Positions 33,346 through 41,193 of a stretch of 64,000 bases of DNA are shown here, piece after piece. The notes beneath the pieces were generated by a model. That model was given only the letters and a program-made list of their open reading frames with translations. It was not told where the DNA came from and did no database searches. How positions within the stretch are numbered: position 1 is the stretch's first letter; every line of letters starts with the position of its first letter. Source of the stretch: UBA1672 sp964352665 (GTDB lineage Bacteria > Pseudomonadota > Alphaproteobacteria > Micavibrionales > Micavibrionaceae); the NCBI GenBank assembly GCA_964352665.1, contig CAYGSJ010000003.1:62001-126000 (forward strand), in the 5' to 3' direction. The position numbers and the translations under genes were made by a program.

Positions 33346-34119
33346 ATGTCAGAACCTGACGAGACAACCGCAAGAGAGAGTTTTGGGTCAGCGCACGGTG
33401 ATCCGGAAGCCTCTAGGCTAGCAAAAATTAATGATCTCCGTGCATTTTCCAGTTCTTTGGGTCTGGAAGGAGAGCTCTTTATCACCCCTTATATTTCCTC
33501 GGTCTTGTTCAACGGTGGCCCTACGCCAACAGAAGCGCATTTTCCCGGCTGGCACTACTCCATTGCTTTGACAACATATATCTTAGCACGGTTTTTACAC
33601 AGGGATGATCATGATCGCGATCCCATTTATGCTGAATTTCTTCAAAACATCGACGCCGCGGCAGCTACCTCCCAAAGAAGAATCAAGGTTGATAGGTACC
33701 CGTCTCAAGACTTTGTTGAAGAATTAATTGAAGATTGCCTTGAAGATCTGGACAAGCTTGCCGCCTTTATAGAGAGATTTGGCCCCGACGGGCATGGCGC
33801 TCTAAGAGATTGCCTTGATAACATCAGGCAGGGGAAAAACGAGGCTGCGATACTGAACGGCCATTTCAAGGACTATCACAGCTTATTGCCTCTTGTCCTT
33901 TATTTCGCTCGACGCGCTGAAAATCCGCATCGATCATACGACGCGGATTATGCTGTTTTTGTAGAAGATTTTACGCGCCTGACCAAGCATGCGGGGAATG
34001 ATACCCCGACTGTTCCGTCCTTAGAGATTTTGCGCGATATAACAGAGCCCAAATTAGCTCTTCTAGAAGACCGCTTGAAACGACAGGGATTGGATCCGGA
34101 AGACTTGGAGGCCTGCTAG
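33346..34119 (+). CDS. Hypothetical protein between mnmG and mnmE
   Basis: 257 residues, not recognised; ATG preceded by GGGGAT. Mostly helical with a His/Asp-rich middle (ARFLHRDDHDRDPIYAEFLQ) and an acidic segment (FVEELIEDCLEDLDKLAAF). No signal peptide or membrane span. Its stop codon lies in a hairpin terminator. It interrupts the usual mnmE-mnmG adjacency from the opposite strand, like several other single genes in this window. Confidence 0.6.
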   Translation: MSEPDETTARESFGSAHGDPEASRLAKINDLRAFSSSLGLEGELFITPYISSVLFNGGPTPTEAHFPGWHYSIALTTYILARFLHRDDHDRDPIYAEFLQNIDAAAATSQRRIKVDRYPSQDFVEELIEDCLEDLDKLAAFIERFGPDGHGALRDCLDNIRQGKNEAAILNGHFKDYHSLLPLVLYFARRAENPHRSYDADYAVFVEDFTRLTKHAGNDTPTVPSLEILRDITEPKLALLEDRLKRQGLDPEDLEAC

Positions 34120-34128
34120 GCTTTTTTT
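34111..34128 (+). terminator. Rho-independent terminator of the 33346 gene
   Basis: GCCT-GCT-AGGC (34111-34121), overlapping the stop codon, followed by seven T (34122-34128). Confidence 0.7.
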
Positions 34129-35464
34129 ATTTCCCGATACAAAAATCCCGAAACACCACATCCAGCAAATCTTCAACATCTACTTTCCCGGTAATCCGGC
34201 CCAAATGACGCACAGCAAGACGTAAATCTTCTGCTATAAGTTCTGGCAGAGGCGCCTGTAAAGCGCGGGTGAGGGCCTCTTGACAATCTTTCAGTGCCTC
34301 GCGGTGACGTTGGCGGGTGAGGGCAGGTGAGGCCGTATTGCCTATAAGGCCTTCGATCATGCGCCTTAAAGCCTCCAAAAACTCTGTAATGCCCTCGTTT
34401 TTCTCTACAGAAAGGCGCATAGGGCTTGCCGGATGCACCATAACGACATTTTGGTCGGCTTTATTTATAACACTGATGGTATTTTCCTGCTTTTCAAGCT
34501 CTAAAGAGTGCTTATCGGGCGCCTTTGACGTGCCATCATACAGAATAACCCTGATATCTGCGCTTTCTGCAACTTTCAAAGCGCGGCGCATACCCTCGGA
34601 TTCTATTTTATCCTGCGCGGTATTACCAATTTGCTCGGGCCGTAGTCCAGCAGTATCGGAGAGAATAACAGGATAGCCGCCTATATCGAGATGGGCTTCG
34701 ATGACATCCCGTGTGGTTCCTGCGGCCTCTGATACAATGGCAACATCACGTTGTACCAGCGCGTTGACGAGGCTTGATTTTCCGGCATTTGGTGCGCCGA
34801 TAACCGCGACATGGATACCGTGTCGCAGGCGCTCTCCGCGTCTATTATCGTCTAGATGGAGCGCTATGTTCTTTGAAACCGCCTCTACTTGAGGCGTGAT
34901 TTGCGGCAGAATACCTTCTGGCAAGTCCTCATCGGGGAACTCTATTTCTGCCTCGACATAGGCCAGAATTTTGGTAAGGGATTCCCGCCATTCATCGTAT
35001 AAGCGGGCGAGCGCCCCTTCCATCTGGGTCAGAGCCTGTTCCTTCTGAATTTGTGTTTCCGCATGAATAAGGTCGGCAATGGCTTCGGCCTCGGTTAAGT
35101 CCATTTTTCCGTTTTGAAAGGCGCGGCGCGTAAACTCGCCCGGCTCGGCCATGCGGTGCTGTTTTTGCTCTGATAAAGCATCCAGCACGCCTTGAATGAC
35201 GGCCGAACCACCATGAATATGATATTCTACGACATTTTCGCCGGTATAGCTCGCCGGAGATTTAAAGGCGATGACGACGGCACGATCAAGTGTTTCACGT
35301 GAAACAGGACGTATCAGTTCTCGTAACATTATTTTTCGAAACGCAATGTCGGCATTATTTGTCAGGGATTTCAAACTTTCGAGCGCCTGCTCGCCGGATA
35401 CGCGGATAATAGCGACACCCGATTGTCCCTTTGCACTGGCCAGCGCATAGATAGTGTCAGGCAT
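34127..35464 (-). CDS. mnmE: tRNA modification GTPase MnmE (TrmE)
   Basis: GTPase partner of MnmG in wobble-uridine modification. 445 residues: N-terminal tetrahydrofolate-binding domain (DTIYALASAKGQSGVAIIRV), helical domain, and an inserted G domain with GAPNAGKSSLVNAL near 224-237, SDTAGLRP and NKAD. It ends with the invariant FCIGK, whose Cys is needed for activity. It overlaps the DUF6489 gene upstream by 8 bp. A perfect parS site is embedded at codons VSRET near the N-terminus. Confidence 0.97.
   Translation of the reverse strand: MPDTIYALASAKGQSGVAIIRVSGEQALESLKSLTNNADIAFRKIMLRELIRPVSRETLDRAVVIAFKSPASYTGENVVEYHIHGGSAVIQGVLDALSEQKQHRMAEPGEFTRRAFQNGKMDLTEAEAIADLIHAETQIQKEQALTQMEGALARLYDEWRESLTKILAYVEAEIEFPDEDLPEGILPQITPQVEAVSKNIALHLDDNRRGERLRHGIHVAVIGAPNAGKSSLVNALVQRDVAIVSEAAGTTRDVIEAHLDIGGYPVILSDTAGLRPEQIGNTAQDKIESEGMRRALKVAESADIRVILYDGTSKAPDKHSLELEKQENTISVINKADQNVVMVHPASPMRLSVEKNEGITEFLEALRRMIEGLIGNTASPALTRQRHREALKDCQEALTRALQAPLPELIAEDLRLAVRHLGRITGKVDVEDLLDVVFRDFCIGK
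35291..35306. promoter_or_regulatory. parS centromere site 2 (inside mnmE)
   Basis: TGTTTCACGTGAAACA, identical to site 1 and 3.27 kb from it. It lies in the 5' part of mnmE, about 8 kb from the proposed origin interval. Confidence 0.95.
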
Positions 35465-35726
35465 TCTTCTTTTTTACTTCCTTGCTGTCTTCAGGCATTT
35501 TTACGCCCATCTGGGTCCAGAACATGCGCTGCATCTCTCCAATACCCTGCATTGTGGCCGGCATCCATGTTTTAACCATCTCCTCGGGGGACAGGTTGCG
35601 GATGTTATCCTGAAGGCGCTCTTCCATTTCCTTCATCAGGCGCTCTTGCATAGGAGCAACATTAGGAAGCCCTATAAAGGTGCGCGCTTCTTCCGGAGTA
35701 CAGTCAATATCAAACTTGAATTTCAT
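35457..35726 (-). CDS. DUF6489-family protein
   Basis: 89 residues beginning MKFKFDIDCTPEEARTFIGL, with an MQERLMKEMEERLQDNIRNL helix, then MQRMFWTQMG and a basic tail. This short protein precedes mnmE in many Alphaproteobacteria and is annotated DUF6489, as I recall. Function unknown; probably cytoplasmic and helical. It overlaps mnmE by 8 bp, implying translational coupling with it. Confidence 0.85.
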   Translation of the reverse strand: MKFKFDIDCTPEEARTFIGLPNVAPMQERLMKEMEERLQDNIRNLSPEEMVKTWMPATMQGIGEMQRMFWTQMGVKMPEDSKEVKKKNA

Positions 35727-35786
35727 TGTTTAGCCTCTTTGAATTCTTTATGCTCTTGGTAACGTATTCACTCTTTATACAGATTT

Positions 35787-37469
35787 TTGGAAAAGAAGCC
35801 AGTGATCGATACACCCCCGCCGAAAGAAGAAGCGCAAATTCATAAGCTGAGCATCAGCAATGAATACAAGGATAATGCCCTACGGATTATCAAGAATATT
35901 ATCAAGGGCAATCAGTATAACCCGGACGAAATGGTTTTAGAAAAGTTCGAGGGGAGCATTCTGCAGTTTCTGGCAGAAAACCGGATCACGATTTTGAAAA
36001 AGGTAAGCCACACCAGAAAGCATGGGCGCCTTGAAGGGCCGAAAGCGGTTGAGAACGAGGACATGGCGCATGATGCGATGAACAAGGCCTATCTCGCCCT
36101 GCACGAAGATAACGGCTTTAAAAGAAAAATCAAAGAAATGCTTATGGACAGGGATGATCAGGGCTTTGCTCTGGATCAGTTTGTTATCCCTTTGAATTTC
36201 TGGAGGAAGGAATTCGTAACATTCGAGCCTTGCCAGACCTGTAAGCGCACCGGATCCGTCAAGTGTCTGCCATGCGGCGGCGATGGGGAAGAGCCTTGCA
36301 ATCGTTGCTATGGCTCGGGTGAGGAGCATTGCGGACATTGTAAGGGCGCACAGACTATATTGGGGCCGGACGGTCACAAGGTGCAATGTACGGTCTGTGC
36401 CGGCAGAGGGCGGACACCGTGCCGACAATGTAACCAGATTGGCCGGACACCGTGTCGTGTCTGCGCGAAGAGAGGTGTAACACAGTGCCCGAATTGCAGG
36501 GGTCATGCCTGGGTTAGTCATATATTTATTCTCGAGTTGGAAGCCCGCACAGATTTTGATTATCCGGTAGACAAGCTCCCTGAAAAAGTCGTGGGCATGA
36601 TTGAGAAGCATGGCGCCAAAATTGCCGAACATGCGGATATTAAAATTTCCAACATTGTTGAAAGCGTCGTCAACCGCGATGATGTTGAAAAAACAAAGGA
36701 AGCCTATGAGGCGGAGCAACGCGGAGATCTGATTATTCCCCTTGTTTACGAGGTTTTGTTGCCCCAAGCGCATATTGAATACAATATAAAAGGTAAAATA
36801 TATTATACGTTTTTGTTTGGAAAAAACGCTGTTTTAGAGCATGTCTCGCCCTTTTTGGATGATTTGCTAAAGGAAGGGATGCGGAAATTACACGACGCGT
36901 CAGAAGGGCGCGGAGATGTGACGGAAAATTTAAAGAAGGCCGCCGCCTTCCGAACAATTAAAGAAGTAATCTTTTACACGATGAGCCATTCAACAAGAAA
37001 GGCAAAGGCTTTGATTAAGCGGCGCTATAAATTTGGTTTGTCTGAACCTTTGATGGATGACATGCTTGCCCAGACTCATATTGCATTCAAAAAAATTACC
37101 AGTAAACCCAGAAAAGTCGGGCTTGCCTTATCAGGACTTATAACCCTTACCTGTCTTGCTTCTTATTTCCTAAGCCCCCTAAGAGAGGTCATGGTTTCTA
37201 ATATAGGGAATAAGGCGTTGCATGTTGTGCCTGACATCGCAATTTTTGCGGGCGTGTCCTATATTGCCATCATGGTTATTCAGGCCGTATTACAAAAGGC
37301 CGTGCGCAATATCACGCAGATGATCGGAATTAAGAAAACGCCTGCCCCAAAAATGGAGGACACGCTGTATTGGTCGGCAGGATTGTCCTGCGGTGTGTTT
37401 TTGCTGGTACTCGAGATCGGGCGGCAAGTAACACAGACGGCACCGGGCTGGTATTCAGGATTATTCTAG
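35787..37469 (+). CDS. Membrane protein with a doubled DnaJ-type zinc-finger array and no J domain
   Basis: About 560 residues. The start is uncertain: TTG 35787, or GTG 35802 which has a weak GGAAAAG upstream. A helical N-domain (1-145) is followed by eight CxxC knuckles: CQTC, CLPC, CNRC, CGHC, CTVC, CRQC, CRVC and CPNC, several as CxxCxGxG. This is twice the number in DnaJ and enough for four zinc sites. An HPD-bearing J domain is absent. Next comes an alpha/beta region, then three hydrophobic segments near 450-465, 487-508 and 530-546. A likely membrane-anchored thiol or chaperone-like protein; exact role unknown. Confidence 0.8.
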   Translation: MEKKPVIDTPPPKEEAQIHKLSISNEYKDNALRIIKNIIKGNQYNPDEMVLEKFEGSILQFLAENRITILKKVSHTRKHGRLEGPKAVENEDMAHDAMNKAYLALHEDNGFKRKIKEMLMDRDDQGFALDQFVIPLNFWRKEFVTFEPCQTCKRTGSVKCLPCGGDGEEPCNRCYGSGEEHCGHCKGAQTILGPDGHKVQCTVCAGRGRTPCRQCNQIGRTPCRVCAKRGVTQCPNCRGHAWVSHIFILELEARTDFDYPVDKLPEKVVGMIEKHGAKIAEHADIKISNIVESVVNRDDVEKTKEAYEAEQRGDLIIPLVYEVLLPQAHIEYNIKGKIYYTFLFGKNAVLEHVSPFLDDLLKEGMRKLHDASEGRGDVTENLKKAAAFRTIKEVIFYTMSHSTRKAKALIKRRYKFGLSEPLMDDMLAQTHIAFKKITSKPRKVGLALSGLITLTCLASYFLSPLREVMVSNIGNKALHVVPDIAIFAGVSYIAIMVIQAVLQKAVRNITQMIGIKKTPAPKMEDTLYWSAGLSCGVFLLVLEIGRQVTQTAPGWYSGLF

Positions 37470-37481
37470 GCCCAAACTAAA

Positions 37482-37515
37482 TGGTCGTCCTGAGCTTAAA
37501 GCTACAGAACGACCA
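37482..37515. repeat. Nested inverted repeat downstream of the zinc-finger gene
   Basis: TGGTCGT (37482-37488) pairs with ACGACCA (37509-37515), and AGCTT-A-AAGCT lies inside. No T-run follows on either strand. It resembles short dispersed palindromic elements but occurs once here; it could also be a weak terminator between two convergent genes. Confidence 0.4.
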
Positions 37516-37569
37516 GCGATGCGAGGGACATACATCTTTTAGAGCGAAAGTTTAGAACTTTCCTGCACT

Positions 37570-38067
37570 TTAATTAGCAAGAGCGAGTTGTTCCAGAGCC
37601 TGTTCCTTTTGACATTGACGATAAGCAGCAATCGCGAGAGCAGAGCGATCTTTGCGTGTCACAGTCTTCTGATGATTTATAGGAGCAGGTTCATCTAGAG
37701 ACGCTTTTACAATGGTGGTATCTTTTGGCTCGAGAGCAAAACGAGCGCCTAAGATCATACCAAGTGCAGCTACTTTACCAGCCGAGCGCTGGTTTCTAAC
37801 CGTAAGAGCTTGTGTGGGGAAAGTTTGGTTGGTTTTGAGCAGAGATTTACAGCTGTTATTTACGGCAGAAGGAGAAACTTTTTGTAGCCTTTCAACTTTA
37901 GGGGTAAGGGACTGATTATATGAAGAGAAATCATATTGATCATGAGACCATGCATTAACGGAAAAAGCGATAACGCCAGCAAATGCAAGCAGAGTTGCTT
38001 TATAGTAACGAGACAAGGATTTTGTCTTGAAAGCATCATGTGAAGGCTTGAGCGTTTGGAAAGTCAT
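37570..38067 (-). CDS. Hypothetical exported protein
   Basis: 165 residues. The N-terminus has a 20-residue charged stretch, then a hydrophobic segment YKATLLAFAGVIAFSVNAWS with a possible cleavage site after the Ala/Ser region; it could also be an uncleaved anchor. The mature part is basic and polar with two Cys (NSCKSLLK and YRQCQKE) that could pair. Ends in EQALEQLALAN. The upstream 305-bp gap to rho contains a palindrome and a terminator. No family recognised. Confidence 0.6.
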   Translation of the reverse strand: MTFQTLKPSHDAFKTKSLSRYYKATLLAFAGVIAFSVNAWSHDQYDFSSYNQSLTPKVERLQKVSPSAVNNSCKSLLKTNQTFPTQALTVRNQRSAGKVAALGMILGARFALEPKDTTIVKASLDEPAPINHQKTVTRKDRSALAIAAYRQCQKEQALEQLALAN

Positions 38068-38208
38068 TTTCCCACCTATTTAGGTTTATGGGTTCATCCC
38101 ATTTTTGATTCTATGTCTTCTAGCGGACATACCCCTTATACTTTTATCTCAACACAAAATATGCGTTATGACAAACACTTTCGTTTCGACTTTAATTGGA
38201 TTTTATCT

Positions 38209-38227
38209 TTATTTATCAGATAAATAA
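38209..38227. promoter_or_regulatory. 19-bp palindrome, possible operator
   Basis: TTATTTATC-A-GATAAATAA, nine-base arms around one A, in the non-coding 38068-38372 interval, about 140 bp upstream of the 37570 gene. AT-rich symmetric sites of this kind often bind a dimeric regulator. The rest of this 305-bp interval shows only the rho terminator. Confidence 0.45.
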
Positions 38228-38270
38228 GGATCAATATCGTACAGTATTTTATCGAGTTTTTAGGGATCGT

Positions 38271-38331
38271 AAAAAAGCGCTTATAAATCCTAAGCTTAGT
38301 GATTTGCATCACTGCATCGGGCAGCGCTTTT
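38271..38331 (-). terminator. Candidate intrinsic terminator after rho
   Basis: On the minus strand AAAAGCGCT (38331-38323) pairs with AGCGCTTTT (38281-38273), enclosing a small hairpin GTGAT-GCAA-ATCAC (38312-38299), and ends in six T. It lies 42 bp after the rho stop. The 41-base enclosed loop makes it atypical. Confidence 0.5.
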
Positions 38332-38372
38332 CAAAATGTATGGATCTATTAGAAAAATAACCGGATTGTTTA

Positions 38373-39629
38373 TTACTGGTTCATTGCGTTGAAGAATTCG
38401 TCATTGTTCTTCGTTTGCTTCATCTTGCCAAGCAAGAATTCAACGGCATCGACTGTACCCATCGGGTTAAGAATACGACGTAGCACCCACATTTTTTGTA
38501 AGGTGTCTTTATCAACCAACAATTCTTCTTTCCGCGTTCCTGACTTTTGAATATCAATTGCAGGAAAGACGCGTTTATCCGAGATTTTACGATCAAGAAC
38601 GATTTCGGAGTTACCTGTACCCTTGAATTCCTCGAAGATCACCTCGTCCATACGGGAGCCTGTTTCAATCAGCGCTGTCGAGATAATTGTAAGCGAGCCG
38701 CCCTGTTCAATGTTACGGGCAGCACCGAAGAAACGCTTTGGGCGTTGTAGAGCGTTTGCGTCCACACCACCTGTCAGAACCTTACCAGAGGAGGGCACAA
38801 CGGTGTTATAGGCACGTGCCAGACGTGTAATAGAGTCCAGCAGGATAATAACGTCGCGCTTATGCTCGACCAGACGTTTTGCCTTTTCCATGACCATTTC
38901 GGCAACTTGCACGTGACGGGAGGCCGGTTCGTCAAAAGTTGAAGATACCACTTCACCTTTTACTGTTCTGGCCATATCGGTCACCTCTTCCGGACGTTCG
39001 TCGATCAGAAGAACAATCAAATACGCATCCGGATGATTTTCGGCAATAGAAGTTGCAATATTTTGCATCATTACCGTTTTACCGGTTCTTGGCGGCGCAA
39101 CGATCAATGCGCGTTGCCCGAAGCCAATTGGTGAAACAAGCTCGATCACACGCTGTACATTTGATGGTTTTGTAGGATCATCGATTTCCAGCTTGATCTT
39201 GCGATCCGGATAAAGCGGTGTAAGGTTATCAAAATTAATACGGTGGCGAATTTTTTCAGGGGCTTCGTTGCTGATTAATCCGACCTTGAGAAGCGCGAAG
39301 TAGCGCTCTGAATCTTTTGGTGCACGGATTTCACCCTCTACGATATCTCCGGTACGAAGACCAAAGCGACGCACCTGTGAAGGAGAGACGTATATATCAT
39401 CGGGGCCGGGGAGGTAGTTTTCCTCGGGGCTTCGTAGAAAGCCAAAGCCATCCTGCAGCACCTCTAGAACACCCGCGCCGGAAATGGGCACATCCTGTTC
39501 GGCCAGTTTTTTCAAAATCGCAAACATCATGTCTTGCTTGCGCATAGTGTTGCAGTTTTCGATTTCCAGCTCTTCTGCGAAAGCTAGCAATTCGGCTGGC
39601 GAACGTGTTTTCAACTCGTGTAAATTCAT
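38373..39629 (-). CDS. rho: Transcription termination factor Rho
   Basis: Hexameric RNA helicase that ends untranslated transcripts. 418 residues: N-terminal helical domain (MNLHELKTRSPAELLAFAEE), RNA-binding cold-shock fold with DGFGFLRSPEENYLPGPDDI, and the ATPase core with Walker A PPRTGKTVMM near 180, LLIDERPEEVTDMAR, the Q-loop around VVSSTFDEPASRHVQVAEMV and the R-loop GGVDANALQRPKRFFGAARN. Own promoter at 39788-39816 and a leader of about 150 nt with a hairpin, which may serve autoregulation. Confidence 0.98.
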   Translation of the reverse strand: MNLHELKTRSPAELLAFAEELEIENCNTMRKQDMMFAILKKLAEQDVPISGAGVLEVLQDGFGFLRSPEENYLPGPDDIYVSPSQVRRFGLRTGDIVEGEIRAPKDSERYFALLKVGLISNEAPEKIRHRINFDNLTPLYPDRKIKLEIDDPTKPSNVQRVIELVSPIGFGQRALIVAPPRTGKTVMMQNIATSIAENHPDAYLIVLLIDERPEEVTDMARTVKGEVVSSTFDEPASRHVQVAEMVMEKAKRLVEHKRDVIILLDSITRLARAYNTVVPSSGKVLTGGVDANALQRPKRFFGAARNIEQGGSLTIISTALIETGSRMDEVIFEEFKGTGNSEIVLDRKISDKRVFPAIDIQKSGTRKEELLVDKDTLQKMWVLRRILNPMGTVDAVEFLLGKMKQTKNNDEFFNAMNQ

Positions 39630-39727
39630 GAAAAACTCATTGTTCCAATTGATTTCTAATGGAGGAAACTCATAACCTTTAAACGTTACAGGGATAACAA
39701 ATCTATGTATGTTCGTTTTTATCCCGC

Positions 39728-39743
39728 GCCGAAAAAATTCGGC
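39728..39743 (-). promoter_or_regulatory. Hairpin in the rho leader
   Basis: GCCGAA-TTTT-TTCGGC on the minus strand, followed by GCGGGATAAAAACG. It lies between the rho promoter and its start codon, about 100 nt from the ATG. Rho genes are autoregulated by attenuation in other bacteria; whether this stem takes part is unknown. Confidence 0.4.
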
Positions 39744-39787
39744 AAACCTATACCCAAAATTTCATGGATTTCTCTAAAGACATTTTC

Positions 39788-39816
39788 CTTATAGCCAGAG
39801 TATATATAAGAGTCAA
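39788..39816 (-). promoter_or_regulatory. Sigma-70-type promoter of rho
   Basis: Minus strand TTGACT (39816-39811), exactly 17 bp, TATAAG (39793-39788). Located in the 285-bp gap between hemJ and rho. Confidence 0.7.
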
Positions 39817-39914
39817 TACCCTATGTGACTTTGATTCGGATTCAAAAAAGAAGTTTTGTTTATTTTAAGGAATTTATCTGTGTGAAACCTATTTTACTCA
39901 GCCACTATAGTCAT

Positions 39915-40364
39915 TTAGAAAGGTTCTGCAACCGCCATAATCACTATAATGATCATCAGAATAGCCGGAATTTCGTTAAGAATTCGGAAAAATTTTGCAG
40001 ATTTTTCATTTTTATCGGCCGCAAATCGTTTCATATACTTCAAATAGACATGATGCACCCCTGTCATAAGGACGACAAACAGCAGTTTCACGTGCATCCA
40101 GCCCGCCATCATAAACAAGTCCCATCGTGCATAGAGCATAAGGCCGCCAAACACCCATGTTGCGATCATGGCGGGATTCATGATGATTTTAAGCAGACGG
40201 CGTTCCATTATTTTGAAGGTTTCTGACTGAGTCGAGCCTATTTCTGCATCAACATGATATACGAAAAGTCTTGGTAAATAGAGCATTCCTGCCATCCATG
40301 ATATGACAGCAATGATGTGAAAAGCCCGTATCCAGTCGTAGTAAATGTTTATGAAATCTTGCAT
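39915..40364 (-). CDS. hemJ: Protoporphyrinogen oxidase HemJ
   Basis: Inner-membrane enzyme of the penultimate haem step. 149 residues from ATG 40364 (MQDFINIYYDWIRAFHIIAV); the reading frame stays open for a further 630 bp to the right, but that part is antisense to the 40474 gene. Four membrane helices. Conserved His in AFHIIAVISWMAGMLYLPRL, Arg-His in FVYHVDAE, WMHVKLLFVVLMTGVHH and the final EIPAILMIIIVIMAV identify the family. It lies beside rho, hemH and hemE, the standard alphaproteobacterial cluster. Confidence 0.95.
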   Translation of the reverse strand: MQDFINIYYDWIRAFHIIAVISWMAGMLYLPRLFVYHVDAEIGSTQSETFKIMERRLLKIIMNPAMIATWVFGGLMLYARWDLFMMAGWMHVKLLFVVLMTGVHHVYLKYMKRFAADKNEKSAKFFRILNEIPAILMIIIVIMAVAEPF

Positions 40365-40473
40365 GGGCTTGGTTATAGCCGATCTGCCTCTGACGTAAAA
40401 GCCTAAATTAACTTTGACAAAAGTGGCAGAATTATGGTTATACTGCTGAAAATTATTAGCGGGATTATAAAAA

Positions 40474-41193
40474 ATGACTGATGAACCTAGACCAGAGGAC
40501 TTACCTGAAGAACAAGCGCCTGAAGCGGCCGAGCACGTACACGAAGAAGCAGTGGACGCCGATGGTGCAGAAGCAGTCGTTCCGGCAAGTGTGCCGGAAG
40601 CGGTAGTAGATGATGTTGAAGCAGCGCCGGAAGTAGGCGAGCCAAGCTCCCCACCTGAGGGATTGGAGGCTGCTGACCTTGATGAGGCCGGTCTTGATAG
40701 CGAAGTAACAGTTGAACCAGAAGCACCGGCTGCGTCCACAAGGTGGTCAACGCGCAAAAGATTGGGTGTTTTGGCTACGATTGCCGGCGTTATGACACTG
40801 GCAGGTATATTTGGAAACAAATCACAGCCGGAAGCGCCTGAAACGCCTGCGGGTAATGATCCTGCTGCTGCTGCTGCGCCGGATGACAATGCAGAAGATC
40901 CTGCAGAAACCGCGAAAAAAAGACTGATCACTGGTGGTTTGTTGTTTACTTTACCTTTCCAGATGGAAGTAATGCAGCCACGAACAATAAGCATGGATGA
41001 TCTGGATAGAGCCGAGCTTGAGCAGCTTAATAAATATCTAGTACAGATTGATTACGCGATAGAAAGGGCATTAGAGGCGGATGAGAATGCCGACGTTCTT
41101 GGAGTCACGACTGATTTCATGATTGAAAATCCGGAATTTTTTGAACTTTTCAAGCGAATTCAAGTTGATGCGCCGGACGGTCCGGGCTTTTAG
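40474..41193 (+). CDS. Acidic, Pro/Ala-rich single-pass membrane protein of unknown function
   Basis: 239 residues. Residues 1-85 are a low-complexity Glu/Ala/Pro domain. A single hydrophobic segment follows an Arg/Lys-rich stretch (RKRLGVLATIAGVMTLAGIF, about 93-112), suggesting a cytoplasmic acidic domain and an outside C-domain. A second acidic linker leads to a helical C-terminal part (LEQLNKYLVQIDYAIERALE). No family recognised. It is inserted between hemJ and hemH on the opposite strand and overlaps the hemH stop by 4 bp. Confidence 0.65.
   Translation: MTDEPRPEDLPEEQAPEAAEHVHEEAVDADGAEAVVPASVPEAVVDDVEAAPEVGEPSSPPEGLEAADLDEAGLDSEVTVEPEAPAASTRWSTRKRLGVLATIAGVMTLAGIFGNKSQPEAPETPAGNDPAAAAAPDDNAEDPAETAKKRLITGGLLFTLPFQMEVMQPRTISMDDLDRAELEQLNKYLVQIDYAIERALEADENADVLGVTTDFMIENPEFFELFKRIQVDAPDGPGF

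Noticed and set aside
40365..40994. Long minus-strand extension of the hemJ reading frame
   Set aside because: The extension is antisense to the 40474 gene and is Ser/Ala/Gly low-complexity caused by the GAA/GCN-rich plus-strand codons; hemJ family proteins start at 40364.
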